Positions 50,005 through 58,912 of a stretch of DNA of 64,000 nt are shown here, piece by piece. The DNA comes from Desulfosporosinus orientis DSM 765 (GTDB lineage Bacteria; Bacillota; Desulfitobacteriia; Desulfitobacteriales; Desulfitobacteriaceae): assembly GCF_000235605.1 (NCBI RefSeq), contig NC_016584.1, positions 112,001-176,000 on the forward strand. Direction: 5' to 3'. How positions within the stretch are numbered: position 1 is the first letter of the stretch; the number at the start of each line of letters is the position of its first letter. A program made the position numbers and the translations under genes. A model generated the notes under the pieces. It made no database searches. It saw only the letters and a list, made by a program, of their open reading frames with translations, and was not told where the DNA came from.

Positions 50005-51699
50005 ATGAGTTCTATTGCCTCAGAAAGACCCTGGTTTCAATTTTATGAATCTTATGTACGGAAACAACTTGAAATACCTGAGCTAACCTTAATAGGGATG
50101 TTCAAACAAACAAAGCTGAGGTTTCCGAATAATCCGGCTTTGATTTTTGCCGGAAAGTCGATCTCCTATAGTGAGATGGATATACTTATTGAACGGATGT
50201 CCAAAGCCTTAGTCCAAAAAGGTGTAAAAAGAGGAGATCGAATCTCCATATTCATGCCCAACAGTGCCAACTGGGTGATTTCCTTTTTTGCTATTCAAAG
50301 GGTGGGAGCGGTAGTTGTTCAGACCAACCCACTTTACGTTGAGAGTGAATTAAAAGCTTTGCTGCAGGATTCTGAAGCTGTAGGAATTATTTCTATTCCT
50401 CAGCTCTTACCTAGGATATCAGCAATTCAAAAAGAAGTAGGACTTAAGGTTATTGCTTTAGACTTTCTGAGCCATTATTCTGGATTAGCAGGTTTAAATT
50501 TAGCCGATAGCCGGTTATATATGGACATTGAAGAACAACTCAAGAACGCCGATTTAGACAAGTTGGGCTCCCTGCCCTGGGAGACAAAACCGGAGGATAT
50601 TGCCGTACTGCAATATACCGGGGGCACAACAGGAGTTGCCAAAGGGGTTATTTTGACACACCGCAACTTAGTGGCCAATGCAATTCAAGCCGGAGAGTGG
50701 ATTGGCGCAAGTGAAGGGGAAAGAGTTCTTACGGTATTGCCTCTATTTCATATATACGCTTTGACGGCCTGCATGAATCTTTCAATTCTATGTGGTGGGG
50801 TTATGATTATCTTACCCAAGTTTGATATTGATGCCGTACTCCAACATATTAACGATTATGCGCCCACGTTTTTCCCAGGGGCTCCAACTATGTATGTAGC
50901 GGTCATTAATCACCCCAAGATTAACGAATACAAAGTGTCCTCCATACGCTGCTGTTTAAGCGGGTCTGCCCCCCTGCCCAAGGAAGTTGCCCTGCGCTTT
51001 GGGGAGCTGACGGGAGGAAGGCTGGTTGAGGCCTATGGGTTATCTGAAGCAGCGCCGGCTACTCACTTAAACCCCATCTTCAATTCCCGTGTCGGCTCAA
51101 TTGGAGTTCCCGCTCCTAATACGGATGCTAAGATTATGGATTTGGAGAAAGGAACAGAGGAGCTGCCGCCAGGTGAGATTGGAGAGTTAGTCGTTAAAGG
51201 GGATCAAGTCATGGCAGGCTATTGGCAAAAACCTGAGGAAACGGCAGCAGTCTTGCGGGATGGTTGGCTGTATACCGGGGATATTGCCTATAGAGATGAG
51301 GATGGATTCTTCTATATTGTTGATCGGAAGAAAGACATGATTATTTCCGGAGGCTATAATGTCTATCCCCGTGATGTCGAAGAAGTCTTATTTACGCATC
51401 CGGCAGTGAGAGAAGCAGTGTGTGCAGGAATACCTAATCCCTATTGGGGAGAAATGGTGAAGGCCTATTTAGTTATTAAAGAAGGGGCAAGTTTAACAGA
51501 ACAGGAGATCATGAACTATTGTCAAGGCAAACTTGCAGCCTATAAAATTCCCAAGAAATTTGAGCTTCGTGAAAGCCTGCCGAAGACGGCTGTGGGGAAA
51601 GTTTTACGCCGCTTCTTAGTTGAAGAAGAGCGGGAGAAAATGCTAGAGCAAACAAATGCCCAAGTAGCCGCAGCAAAAGAGACGGCCCTGAGTATGTAA
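50005..51699 (+). CDS. Long-chain fatty acid-CoA ligase (AMP-forming)
   Basis: A 564-residue ANL-superfamily enzyme. The frame is open from 49963, but GGAAGGGG at 49989-49996 fits ATG 50005 (spacing 8), and a -10-like TAAAAT lies near 49950. The AMP-binding P-loop is YTGGTTGVAKGV. Later motifs are YGLSEAAPATH, the hinge YTGDIAYRDEDGFFYIVDRKKD and, near the C-terminus, the catalytic lysine in PKTAVGKVLRR. It activates fatty acids to acyl-CoA through acyl-adenylate. The chain-length range is not evident. It is apparently monocistronic. Confidence 0.92.
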   Translation: MSSIASERPWFQFYESYVRKQLEIPELTLIGMFKQTKLRFPNNPALIFAGKSISYSEMDILIERMSKALVQKGVKRGDRISIFMPNSANWVISFFAIQRVGAVVVQTNPLYVESELKALLQDSEAVGIISIPQLLPRISAIQKEVGLKVIALDFLSHYSGLAGLNLADSRLYMDIEEQLKNADLDKLGSLPWETKPEDIAVLQYTGGTTGVAKGVILTHRNLVANAIQAGEWIGASEGERVLTVLPLFHIYALTACMNLSILCGGVMIILPKFDIDAVLQHINDYAPTFFPGAPTMYVAVINHPKINEYKVSSIRCCLSGSAPLPKEVALRFGELTGGRLVEAYGLSEAAPATHLNPIFNSRVGSIGVPAPNTDAKIMDLEKGTEELPPGEIGELVVKGDQVMAGYWQKPEETAAVLRDGWLYTGDIAYRDEDGFFYIVDRKKDMIISGGYNVYPRDVEEVLFTHPAVREAVCAGIPNPYWGEMVKAYLVIKEGASLTEQEIMNYCQGKLAAYKIPKKFELRESLPKTAVGKVLRRFLVEEEREKMLEQTNAQVAAAKETALSM

Positions 51700-51740
51700 A
51701 GCTGCATGGGAATATGATATGATTTTTAAGTAATTTAAAA

Positions 51741-51781
51741 TGAGAAAAGGGAGACACCCGTGAGATGACTCCCTTTTCTCA
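51741..51781. terminator. Bidirectional terminator between the ligase and microprotein genes
   Basis: TGAGAAAAGGGAG pairs with CTCCCTTTTCTCA. The genes on either side converge on it. Confidence 0.8.
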
Positions 51782-51782
51782 T

Positions 51783-51920
51783 TTATTTCTTAGATCGTAA
51801 GGCTTCCTCTTTGGAAAGGCCGTGTCCATCTCTGGAATCCATACTTGGCTGGTCTTCCGGACGGGATGGAATCGGTTTAGTACTGGGGTTTGCGCTTTTG
51901 TCAGGGAACTTTTTGATCAT
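51783..51920 (-). CDS. 45-residue hydrophilic microprotein
   Basis: A short minus-strand gene with an excellent binding site: GAAAGGAGTT lies about 9 nt before ATG 51920. The product starts MIKKFPDKSANPSTK, is rich in Pro, Ser, Lys and Asp, contains HGLSKEEALRSKK at its end, and has no membrane segment. The stop is next to a terminator. No family is recognised. Its composition recalls small acid-soluble or stress-type peptides in general, but that is only an impression. Confidence 0.6.
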   Translation of the reverse strand: MIKKFPDKSANPSTKPIPSRPEDQPSMDSRDGHGLSKEEALRSKK

Positions 51921-52103
51921 GGTTCGTAACTCCTTTCTAAAACTTCCTATCGTCGCCGGAATTATTCTGCCCCTTTTATGAGGGGAATACTACTTGAGAC
52001 TTCATTAATGAATCAATTATATAAAATTTATAGGAAATAAACGATTAGCGAGCAGAAACGTGTCTTGGGAGAGAAGAACTAGGCGATTAGGACTAAAGTA
52101 GTG

Positions 52104-52156
52104 TTGACATACAACATATAGTATGGTTAAATGCTAAATGACACTATATGTTGGGG
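52104..52156 (+). promoter_or_regulatory. nrdR-nrdJ promoter with two NrdR-like boxes
   Basis: TTGACA (52104-52109) and TTAAAT (52127-52132) are 17 nt apart. Two boxes resembling the NrdR consensus lie 30 bp apart: ACAACATATAGTATGG (52111-52126), within the promoter spacer, and ACACTATATGTTGG (from 52141). Paired boxes about three helical turns apart are usual for NrdR, so autoregulation and control of nrdJ are likely. Confidence 0.75.
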
Positions 52157-52164
52157 GTGAGGAT

Positions 52165-52635
52165 GTGCGTTGTCCATTCTGCGGAAACGAGGACACAAAA
52201 GTTCAGGATTCAAGACAAGTTGAAGAGGGAACGGCAGTCCGTCGACGCAGGGAATGTGAACGTTGTTTGCGTCGATTTACTACCTTTGAGAAGTTCGAGG
52301 ATTCTCCGCTCATTGTTGTAAAGAAAGAGGGGCGACGTGAAAGTTTTTCCCGCTCCAAGATGATGGCTGGAATGCTTAGAGCTTGTGAAAAACGACCGAT
52401 TTCTATTGAAGAAATAGAGAATGCTGCTTTTGCCATTGAGAAGGTATTGCGCAATCGCCAGGAGCGAGAGGTCACGAGTTCAGAAGTTGGAGAAGCTGTG
52501 TTGGAACAACTATTTAAAATGGACGAAGTTGCTTACATACGTTTTGCTTCCGTCTATCGCCAGTTTCAGGACATACAGCGCTTTATGGAAGAGTTAAATG
52601 AACTTGTAGTAAAGCGGAGAACACTAACAAAATAA
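52165..52635 (+). CDS. nrdR: Transcriptional repressor NrdR
   Basis: A 156-residue protein starting at GTG 52165, which gives the standard N-terminus VRCPFCGNEDTKVQDSR (the frame is open from 52138). The N-terminal zinc ribbon (CPFC ... CERC) is followed by an ATP-cone domain (about residues 46-136). NrdR senses ATP/dATP and represses ribonucleotide reductase genes. nrdJ follows after 32 nt, and paired NrdR-like boxes lie in the shared promoter. Confidence 0.96.
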   Translation: MRCPFCGNEDTKVQDSRQVEEGTAVRRRRECERCLRRFTTFEKFEDSPLIVVKKEGRRESFSRSKMMAGMLRACEKRPISIEEIENAAFAIEKVLRNRQEREVTSSEVGEAVLEQLFKMDEVAYIRFASVYRQFQDIQRFMEELNELVVKRRTLTK

Positions 52636-52667
52636 ACTTATTAAATTGGAAAGTTGGGGGATACGAG

Positions 52668-55055
52668 TTGAGTTTCGAGGGACAAGTACCGGAAACCTGG
52701 CCAAAGGTTAATATTACACCGAATGCAAGAGTGGTGTTGGAAAAAAGATATTTAAAACAAGAAAATGGCAAGGTCATTGAGACTCCTGAAGATATGATCT
52801 ATCGGGTAGCCAGCGTTGTTGCTGAAATCGAGAAGGATAAATACGGTAAAGGTACAGAAGAAATTCAAACCTTAACCAGCGAGTTTTATACTATGATGGC
52901 AAACCTCGAGTTTATGCCGAACTCCCCTACGCTGATGAATGCCGGCCGCGATCTTGGCCAATTAAGCGCTTGCTTTGTGCTGCCTGTTGAAGACAGCATG
53001 GAGGAGATTTTTGATGCCATTAAAAATGCGGCTATTATCCATAAATCCGGTGGAGGGACAGGCTTTAGCTTTTCTCGTTTGCGCCCTAAAAACAGCATGG
53101 TTCGTTCAACGGGCGGAGTAGCTTCAGGCCCGGTTTCCTTCATGAAGGTCTTTAATTCCGCCACGGAAGCGGTAAAACAAGGCGGCACCAGAAGAGGTGC
53201 CAATATGGGAATTCTGCGCGTTGACCATCCGGATATTCTGGAATTTATTCAATGCAAAGAAGACAACAAAGAAATTACCAACTTCAATATCTCTGTTGGG
53301 ATAACCGAAGAGTTTATGCTTGCGGTAAGAGAAGACCGTCCCTATGATCTTGTCGATCCCCACACGGGTAAAGCCGTGGGCCAACTATCGGCAACGGAGA
53401 TTTTTAATAAAATTGTTGATCATGCCTGGCAAAACGGGGAGCCTGGGATTGTCTTTTTGGATCGTTTAAATCAAGGGAATCCTACCCCTCTCTTAGGGGA
53501 AATCGAAGCTACCAATCCTTGTGGGGAACAGCCTCTGCTTCCCAACGAAGCCTGCAACTTAGGTTCGATCAATTTAAAACTCATGGTTACCGAGAAAAAG
53601 GGGAAAATGGTGATTGACTGGGAGCGACTGAGCCGGGTTACCCGATCAGCTGTCCATTTCTTAGATAATGTCATTGATGCTAATCTGTATCCCCTGCCCA
53701 TTATCGATGAAGTGGTTAAAGGAAACCGCAAAATCGGGCTGGGTGTTATGGGATTTGCCGATATGCTTATTTTACTCCAAACTTCCTATGCCACGGAAGA
53801 AGCCGTAGAGTACGCAGAAAAGGTTATGAAGTTCATACAAACGGAAGCTCGCATTGAGTCCCAGCGTTTGGCTGAAGAACGGGGAACTTTCCCTAACTAT
53901 GAGGGCTCTGTTTATGATGGAGTTATGAAGCTGAGGAATGCTACATTAACGACCATAGCTCCCACAGGGACCATCTCCATGATTTGTTCAGCGTCAAGTG
54001 GAGTAGAGCCGTTATTTGCCGTTGCCTACACGAAAACGGTGATGGATGGAACGGCATTGGTAGAAGTTAATCCCCTATTTGAAGCTTTTGCTAAAGAGTA
54101 TGGTTTTTATTCGCCGGAACTTATGCAGAAAATTGCTGATCAAGGGACTGTCCTGGGGCTGTCTGAAGTCCCCAATTGGGTACAGGAGGTCTTTGTTACC
54201 GCCCAGGAGATTGCGCCGGAATGGCATATTCGCATACAAGCGGCCTTTCAAAAATACACGGACAATGCCGTTTCCAAAACCATTAATTTTGCCAACTCGG
54301 CAACACATGAAGAAATAGCTGAGGCTTATCGACTGGCAGACGAACTGCAATGCAAAGGATTGACCGTTTATCGTGATGGCAGCAGAGAGGAACAAGTACT
54401 TTCCACAGGTACTCAAGGGGCTCAATCCCAAGAGGTTAAGCCGGAAGAAGAGTCGTCCATGTCGGTTCCGAGCAAGCCCTTTGTGCCTGAGGTAAACACC
54501 ATTATTCCCAGACCGAGGCCGACGACAACCATAGGGGTTACGGAGAAGATAAAAATCGGGTGTGGAAACTTGTATGTCAGTGTCAATGCCGACGAAAAAG
54601 GAATTTGCGAAGTCTTCACTAATACCGGCCGTGCAGGCGGCTGCTCATCTCAATCTGAGGCAACAGCACGCTTGATTTCTATCAGTCTCCGTTCCGGTTT
54701 GTCAGTGGATGCCATCACTGAGCAGATAAAAGGAATTCGTTGTCCGGCGTGTATGCGTCGTGAAGGCGTGAATGTCACATCCTGTCCGGATGCTATTGCT
54801 CGGGTAATCAAGAAATATAATGATGTTGGAATTAATTTTACAGATATTAAGGTGAGCTCAGAAGGGCCGGCTCTTAAGGCGGAAAAGGCTAAAGAAATCT
54901 CGGGACAACGTAATGCTGCTATAGAAAAGCCGCCGGTTAAGAAAACCCACGCTAATGTTGCGCCGGATAATGCCTGCCCAGAGTGCGGCATGTCAATCAA
55001 TCATGAAAGTGGTTGTGTTGTGTGTACACATTGTGGATATTCTAAGTGTGGGTAA
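52668..55055 (+). CDS. nrdJ: Adenosylcobalamin-dependent ribonucleotide reductase (class II)
   Basis: A 795-residue class II reductase that makes deoxyribonucleotides with vitamin B12 and works with or without oxygen. The start is TTG 52668 behind GGGGGA. The catalytic barrel shows the nucleotide-binding and active-site blocks NSPTLMNAGR, LSACFVLPVEDS, NPCGEQPLLPNEACNLGSIN and APTGTISMICSASSGVEP. After a linker come a TSCPD domain (about residues 610-720) and a C-terminal zinc-ribbon tail (CPECGMSINHESGCVVCTHC). It is transcribed with nrdR. Confidence 0.95.
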   Translation: MSFEGQVPETWPKVNITPNARVVLEKRYLKQENGKVIETPEDMIYRVASVVAEIEKDKYGKGTEEIQTLTSEFYTMMANLEFMPNSPTLMNAGRDLGQLSACFVLPVEDSMEEIFDAIKNAAIIHKSGGGTGFSFSRLRPKNSMVRSTGGVASGPVSFMKVFNSATEAVKQGGTRRGANMGILRVDHPDILEFIQCKEDNKEITNFNISVGITEEFMLAVREDRPYDLVDPHTGKAVGQLSATEIFNKIVDHAWQNGEPGIVFLDRLNQGNPTPLLGEIEATNPCGEQPLLPNEACNLGSINLKLMVTEKKGKMVIDWERLSRVTRSAVHFLDNVIDANLYPLPIIDEVVKGNRKIGLGVMGFADMLILLQTSYATEEAVEYAEKVMKFIQTEARIESQRLAEERGTFPNYEGSVYDGVMKLRNATLTTIAPTGTISMICSASSGVEPLFAVAYTKTVMDGTALVEVNPLFEAFAKEYGFYSPELMQKIADQGTVLGLSEVPNWVQEVFVTAQEIAPEWHIRIQAAFQKYTDNAVSKTINFANSATHEEIAEAYRLADELQCKGLTVYRDGSREEQVLSTGTQGAQSQEVKPEEESSMSVPSKPFVPEVNTIIPRPRPTTTIGVTEKIKIGCGNLYVSVNADEKGICEVFTNTGRAGGCSSQSEATARLISISLRSGLSVDAITEQIKGIRCPACMRREGVNVTSCPDAIARVIKKYNDVGINFTDIKVSSEGPALKAEKAKEISGQRNAAIEKPPVKKTHANVAPDNACPECGMSINHESGCVVCTHCGYSKCG

Positions 55056-55160
55056 AAGGGGTTGTTCAATGATAATAAAGATCTGCCACTAGGTTAAAAA
55101 AAGTCGGACAGATTGATTCTAAAAAATTAATAAATAATAAGACAAACCAAACGCATCTTA

Positions 55161-55199
55161 GCCAATAACTGAAATATCACGGTTATTGGCTTCTTTTTT
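55161..55199 (+). terminator. Terminator of nrdR-nrdJ
   Basis: GCCAATAAC pairs with GTTATTGGC and is followed by TTCTTTTTT. Nothing else is seen between 55056 and 55296. Confidence 0.85.
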
Positions 55200-55296
55200 A
55201 CTATCAATGTCTTCATCACCATTTTGGGATTATTCAAATTCAGGTTTCACAAATATATGATTTAAGCGATTCTTTTCAGAGAAACATAATAAAAAT

Positions 55297-55337
55297 AAAA
55301 AACGAGCTCCTTAATTTTTGATCAGGAACTCGTTTTT
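55297..55337 (-). terminator. Hairpin ending the small minus-strand gene
   Basis: AAAAACGAG(c)TCCT pairs with AGGAACTCGTTTTT. It lies downstream of the 34-residue gene on the minus strand and could act in either direction. Confidence 0.65.
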
Positions 55338-55392
55338 ACTCACTTAAGGTTTGGCTATATGAAATTAGCATCATTTTTCATCACGCCCCTTT

Positions 55393-55497
55393 TTAGGAGA
55401 TTTTTTTGAGGACATTCTTTGGCTCAGAAGCTTTTAACGATTCAAGCCCAACTGAAGCGAGAATTTCTTCAATCATATTAATTTGTTTCTTGCTCAA
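55393..55497 (-). CDS. 34-residue peptide gene
   Basis: A short frame starting at TTG 55497, about 6 nt after AAAGGAGGTG. The product (LSKKQINMIEEILASVGLES ... LKKIS) is predicted to be an amphipathic helix with a basic end. The region has a promoter-like TTGTCA / TATTAT pair with 17-nt spacing on the minus strand (55524-55552) and a terminator hairpin after it, which makes a real small gene plausible. No family is recognised. Confidence 0.45.
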   Translation of the reverse strand: MSKKQINMIEEILASVGLESLKASEPKNVLKKIS

Positions 55498-55739
55498 ATG
55501 CACACCTCCTTTTATAAAAAATAATAATAACATAGAATATATAATTTGACAAGATAAATTTGTTTTACCAGACAAATATATTCTTGATAAGGACTAGTAG
55601 GCTCATACCTTAGAGTGTTCGACTTTAGCGTTACTGTCTTATTTAATAGCAACGTACATTACAAAACTTCTGTTAATTCTTAATTTATTTCAGTATATTC
55701 CTACCAACCAAAGGTTCCGCATTATCCATATACCATTAG

Positions 55740-55915
55740 GCTAATAACAAAATTACATCTGCCGATAAAGTTCCAACTATTACGATTACCGCAAACAAAG
55801 GAGGAACGGTCGAAGTAATGGGCGGCTGTATCTAATGGGGTTGCTGTAGCTCCTGGAGATAGATACGGAACTGTTGATACGAGTAATATATCATTGTTAA
55901 CAATTTGGATTTTCA
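55740..55915 (+). pseudogene. Remnant of an unidentified protein gene
   Basis: Two adjoining frames read like protein: KITSADKVPTITITANKGG, then after a one-base shift AAVSNGVAVAPGDRYGTVDT. There is no start codon with a binding site, and an internal stop lies in the first frame. The beta-rich composition suggests a secreted or virion-like protein, but nothing is recognised. Confidence 0.4.
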
Positions 55916-55924
55916 ATTACTATA

Positions 55925-56464
55925 CTAGGATTCGTTTCTTTCGGGATTAATAGCGTAGTTCATTCCAGTATGTACTAAAGGAATTCTTTCTATCGGCTTT
56001 ATCGTTTTAGGTGGAAAAAGACTTTCGTCCCCCAGCTTTGTTATTAAGGTTGAACATAATGCCCCTGCAAAAAGATGCTCTAGTAAACGAATGGTTGGAG
56101 CGAATGGTTTGCTGCTCTTAATCTTAAGCTTTTGACTTCCCACAAGCCCGTCGACCATGATCCATGAGAATGCACCTACTCCCATGCCTTTAAAAGCCTT
56201 GTAGTCTTTTCCTGTTGAGGACAAAAAATAGGTTATTCCAATACCGGCAACAGCTTCACCAATGTTATTAACAGTTGCTCCAAGTAGAGTACCCTGTAGA
56301 CTTTTAATCTTTTTCTTAGGTAGAAACAATACGGCTGCCATTGGATTGTATCTTATATCTGTTAGCCCAATCTCATAGTTTATTTTGTTTAATATTCTTG
56401 CAGTAGTCCCGGATATAACCCCACTGATAGCTCCTAACATAATACGATCTTTAATTTTGAACAT
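55925..56464 (-). CDS. Hypothetical membrane-associated protein
   Basis: A 179-residue protein starting at ATG 56464 behind GAGGTGA. Its N-terminal part (IMLGAISGVISGTTARILNK) and two or three further moderately hydrophobic stretches (around 65-85, 90-110 and 130-145) suggest a small integral membrane protein. I recall similar uncharacterised proteins in Clostridia but no function. It is intact while both neighbours are decayed. Confidence 0.6.
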   Translation of the reverse strand: MFKIKDRIMLGAISGVISGTTARILNKINYEIGLTDIRYNPMAAVLFLPKKKIKSLQGTLLGATVNNIGEAVAGIGITYFLSSTGKDYKAFKGMGVGAFSWIMVDGLVGSQKLKIKSSKPFAPTIRLLEHLFAGALCSTLITKLGDESLFPPKTIKPIERIPLVHTGMNYAINPERNES

Positions 56465-56661
56465 TGAAATTCACCTCATGCATTAGGATTTCCCTATATT
56501 TCGTTAATATACAATGTGTTATTAACAAATGCGCAATAGAACATCTTAAAGCTTCCAGTTATTATTGATTTATCTTAGTAAATCCTATAATGAACTTCAC
56601 AGAATTCATATACTGGTTAGGCTAATAATGCGAACCTTGAAGAATTTTATTATTTATATCA

Positions 56662-56865
56662 GGTGAAAACGGGGATTTTGACAATGTAACACTCGTATAT
56701 AAAAATAATACTGTTACTCCTGAACAGGTTTATCCAGGCGCAAACAGTTCCAAAAGTGAGAGTTTCAACGAGGAAAACTTAAGCGATTTTTCTTATGGCG
56801 GTATTTATCAGGCGGCATTTTTCCCCGAAATCGCGACCTATCCGGATAAATTTCCGGCGAATTAG
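56662..56865 (+). pseudogene. Remnant of an unidentified protein gene
   Basis: An open stretch of 67 codons without a start reads GENGDFDNVTLVYKNNTVTP and ends at TAG 56863-56865. Composition is typical of a real protein, but the beginning is missing. It is preceded by a segment (about 56608) similar to the one before the remnant at 55740. Confidence 0.4.
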
Positions 56866-56929
56866 AAAATGTTTCAAATGACTGGCGTTTGACAGTTAGA
56901 TACTTCTCAGGAAGGATTGGTTTCAGTTC

Positions 56930-56953
56930 AAATTCGGAATCGATTCCGAATTT
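56930..56953. repeat. Long palindrome, copy 1
   Basis: A perfect 24-bp palindrome whose half is AAATTCGGAATC. The same sequence occurs at 57858-57881. A second, unrelated palindrome GCGGCCC-TT-GGGCCGC lies at 56987-57002. Confidence 0.85.
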
Positions 56954-57006
56954 CAAACTCCATGGGTTTAGTTTTTATTCATAAGAGCGGCCCTTGGGCC
57001 GCAAAA

Positions 57007-57420
57007 TCAACTGTCATCGGCAGGCCGTGCATTTCCCCCTCTGGCGGGATTTAATACAGGGGCGGATCATACAAACCAGTTGTTGTTGAATCCAGCTTCC
57101 GCGGCAGTCAGATATTCCCGTGGTGCCGGCAGCGTAAAGGTAAATGTGCAGACCAGCGTTGTAGCAAAGTTTAGCTGAAGGTCTTCTGCCGCGTATATGC
57201 CATCCTAATATCCTCTCTCCGGTATGATCGATTGTCAAAGATCTATTCCTCACTCAGGTCAAAGCGGTTATTCCTGGTTACGGACACCAACGGGTATTCC
57301 AGCAAATTAAATAATGTGGATGCAAAAGCTTTGCCGGATAACCGGGGAACTGTTAGCTATACCGATCTGATAAAGGACAAGCATCGCGGTTTCCACTGGT
57401 GCCCCGATAATAACCATTAA
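57007..57420 (+). pseudogene. Remnants of a surface-type protein gene
   Basis: The fragment ending at TGA 57178 reads AFPPLAGFNTGADHTNQLLL ... SVKVNVQTSVVAKFS. Further on, a fragment with HSGQSGYSWLRTPTG is followed in frame, after a stop, by NNVDAKALPDNRGTVSYTDL to TAA 57420. WLRTP-type segments occur in secreted DUF6273-like proteins, so this may be what is left of one. Several stops and frame changes make it non-functional. I am unsure of the family. Confidence 0.35.
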
Positions 57421-57523
57421 TAAATTTCCTTGTTCTGGATTTTGACGGACCAAGCCTGGGTCTGTCTTTGTATCTTATTCACCTTGTCCGGCAGGGGTTA
57501 CCCTTGTTCAGGGGTATTTATAA

Positions 57524-57579
57524 TAAAAAATGGCAAAACCGCAAAGTGCCTATGACCTTTACGATTTTGCCATTTTTTG
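57524..57579. terminator. Bidirectional terminator-like hairpin
   Basis: AAAAAATGGCAAAA pairs with TTTTGCCATTTTTT around 26 nt. It follows the remnant ending at 57420 and no intact gene. Confidence 0.6.
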
Positions 57580-57694
57580 TCACAAGTGAGGGCTTGAACA
57601 CATAGGCTATGAGTAAGGTTGTTCAAATCCGTTTGTCTTTTGAGAGCTTTTCTTCCATAAATAGCTTATGAATAAGAAGAGGAGCTCAAAAATC

Positions 57695-57985
57695 ATGGCG
57701 AACGGAAGAATTGAGCGGACGCCGCAGATTATCGCGGCTGAAATTAACAGCATTAAGATCAGACCGCCAGAATGCTAATTTAAAGCTCCGAGATCAGACG
57801 TCGCCTGACAGAGGCCAAATCCGTGGTCAATCATGGATGGGAAAAGCAAAACAATTCAAATTCGGAATCGATTCCGAATTTGAGCACCCCCAAACAATGA
57901 TCCTCCAGGGCCTTCCCGAGGAGGAACGGGAATCCTTTATAGCCGGCGAATTAGGAAATGACCCGAACGACCAACCAGAAAATCA
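57695..57985 (+). pseudogene. DUF3102-family pseudogene
   Basis: The gene begins with a good site (AAGAGGAGCT) and ATG 57695, encoding MANGRIERTPQIIAAEINSI. A frame change follows after about 20 codons. The next family block, EIRRRLTEAKSVVNHGWEK, appears in another frame at about 57790-57850. After the palindrome (57858-57881) comes QTMILQGLPEEERESFIAGE, matching the later DUF3102 block. The middle of the domain is missing at the palindrome. DUF3102 proteins are common on Firmicute mobile elements; their function is unknown. Confidence 0.65.
57858..57881. repeat. Long palindrome, copy 2
   Basis: The same 24-bp palindrome as at 56930-56953; here it extends to 28 bp (57856-57883). It sits where internal codons of the DUF3102 pseudogene are missing. 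Confidence 0.85.
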
Positions 57986-58651
57986 TCAATCGATCTGCCA
58001 GTCGATGGGGTCTCGTTTATTAGCAATCAAAAATTGATTGGTTCGGGAGAAGGGCTTACTGCCGAAAAACCCGCGGCTGGCCGATAAGGGACTGGGATGA
58101 GGGGATTCAATGATGAAATGCTGTTGGTTAGTAATGAGTTTCTTTTTCGAACGGGCATTATTTCCCCATAATATGAAAACCACCGGCTCGGGTTTATCAT
58201 TGACTAATGAAATGATTTTGTCGGTAAAGATTTCCCAGCCTTTATTTTGATGAGAATTTGGTTTCCTTGCTTCTACGGTAAGTGAAGTATTGAGGAGAAG
58301 TACTCCTTGTTCCGCCCACTTTTTTAAGGAACCGTGCTTAGGAATCTGACAGCCCAGGTCGGATTGAAGCTCTTGAAAGATATTTTGCAGAGATTTTGGA
58401 AAGGGGACTCCTATATTCACGGAAAAACTAAGACCCATTCCCTGGCCCACATTCGGGTAGGGATCTTGCCCTAAAATTACGACTTTCGTATTTTCGTAGG
58501 AGGTAAATACTAAAGCGTTAAATACATCTTCTTTCTTGGGAAAGATCTGTTTGTGCCGGTACTCATTTTTTACCCATTCCAGGAGTTGGACATAGTAGTC
58601 TTTTTTGATTTCATCGTCCAGTAAGCGTTTCCAGTCAGCTTGTACTGCCAT
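57986..58651 (-). CDS. ung: Uracil-DNA glycosylase (family 1)
   Basis: A 221-residue enzyme that removes uracil from DNA at the start of base-excision repair. The catalytic water-activating motif GQDPYPNVGQG lies at about residues 61-71. LLNTSLTVEARKPNSHQNKGW comprises the strand and loop after it; SPHPSPLSASRGFFG is the leucine/minor-groove loop. ATG 58651 follows AAGGAG. It is monocistronic, convergent with the DUF3102 remnant. Confidence 0.96.
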   Translation of the reverse strand: MAVQADWKRLLDDEIKKDYYVQLLEWVKNEYRHKQIFPKKEDVFNALVFTSYENTKVVILGQDPYPNVGQGMGLSFSVNIGVPFPKSLQNIFQELQSDLGCQIPKHGSLKKWAEQGVLLLNTSLTVEARKPNSHQNKGWEIFTDKIISLVNDKPEPVVFILWGNNARSKKKLITNQQHFIIESPHPSPLSASRGFFGSKPFSRTNQFLIANKRDPIDWQID

Positions 58652-58912
58652 TCAGTTATTACTCCTTCCTTCATGCTAACTTAAATAAGCAGTTTATAAC
58701 ATGTTCTATTGTGCAATAATGTCACCTTGTTGGCAATAATTAATTTAGCCCGGAGATCAGTTAGGTTTCCGAGGCTGTTTAATATAGACAGTCAACGCTA
58801 ATTACGGTATATTGGAAAAGACAGTCAAATCCTTACAATAAAGGATGATTCACCAGCTGCAGAAATCCTTTAAAAAGCGGTAGTTATCCATGACTTTGAT
58901 TTAGAGAAAAAT

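Noticed and set aside
57711-58037. A 108-codon plus-strand frame before ung as an intact gene
   Set aside because: It mixes fragments of the DUF3102 pseudogene from different frames and overlaps the end of ung.
58780-58912. A short plus-strand gene ending at the isolated terminator at 58913
   Set aside because: No frame with start and binding site survives. Coding-like scraps are too short to support a call.
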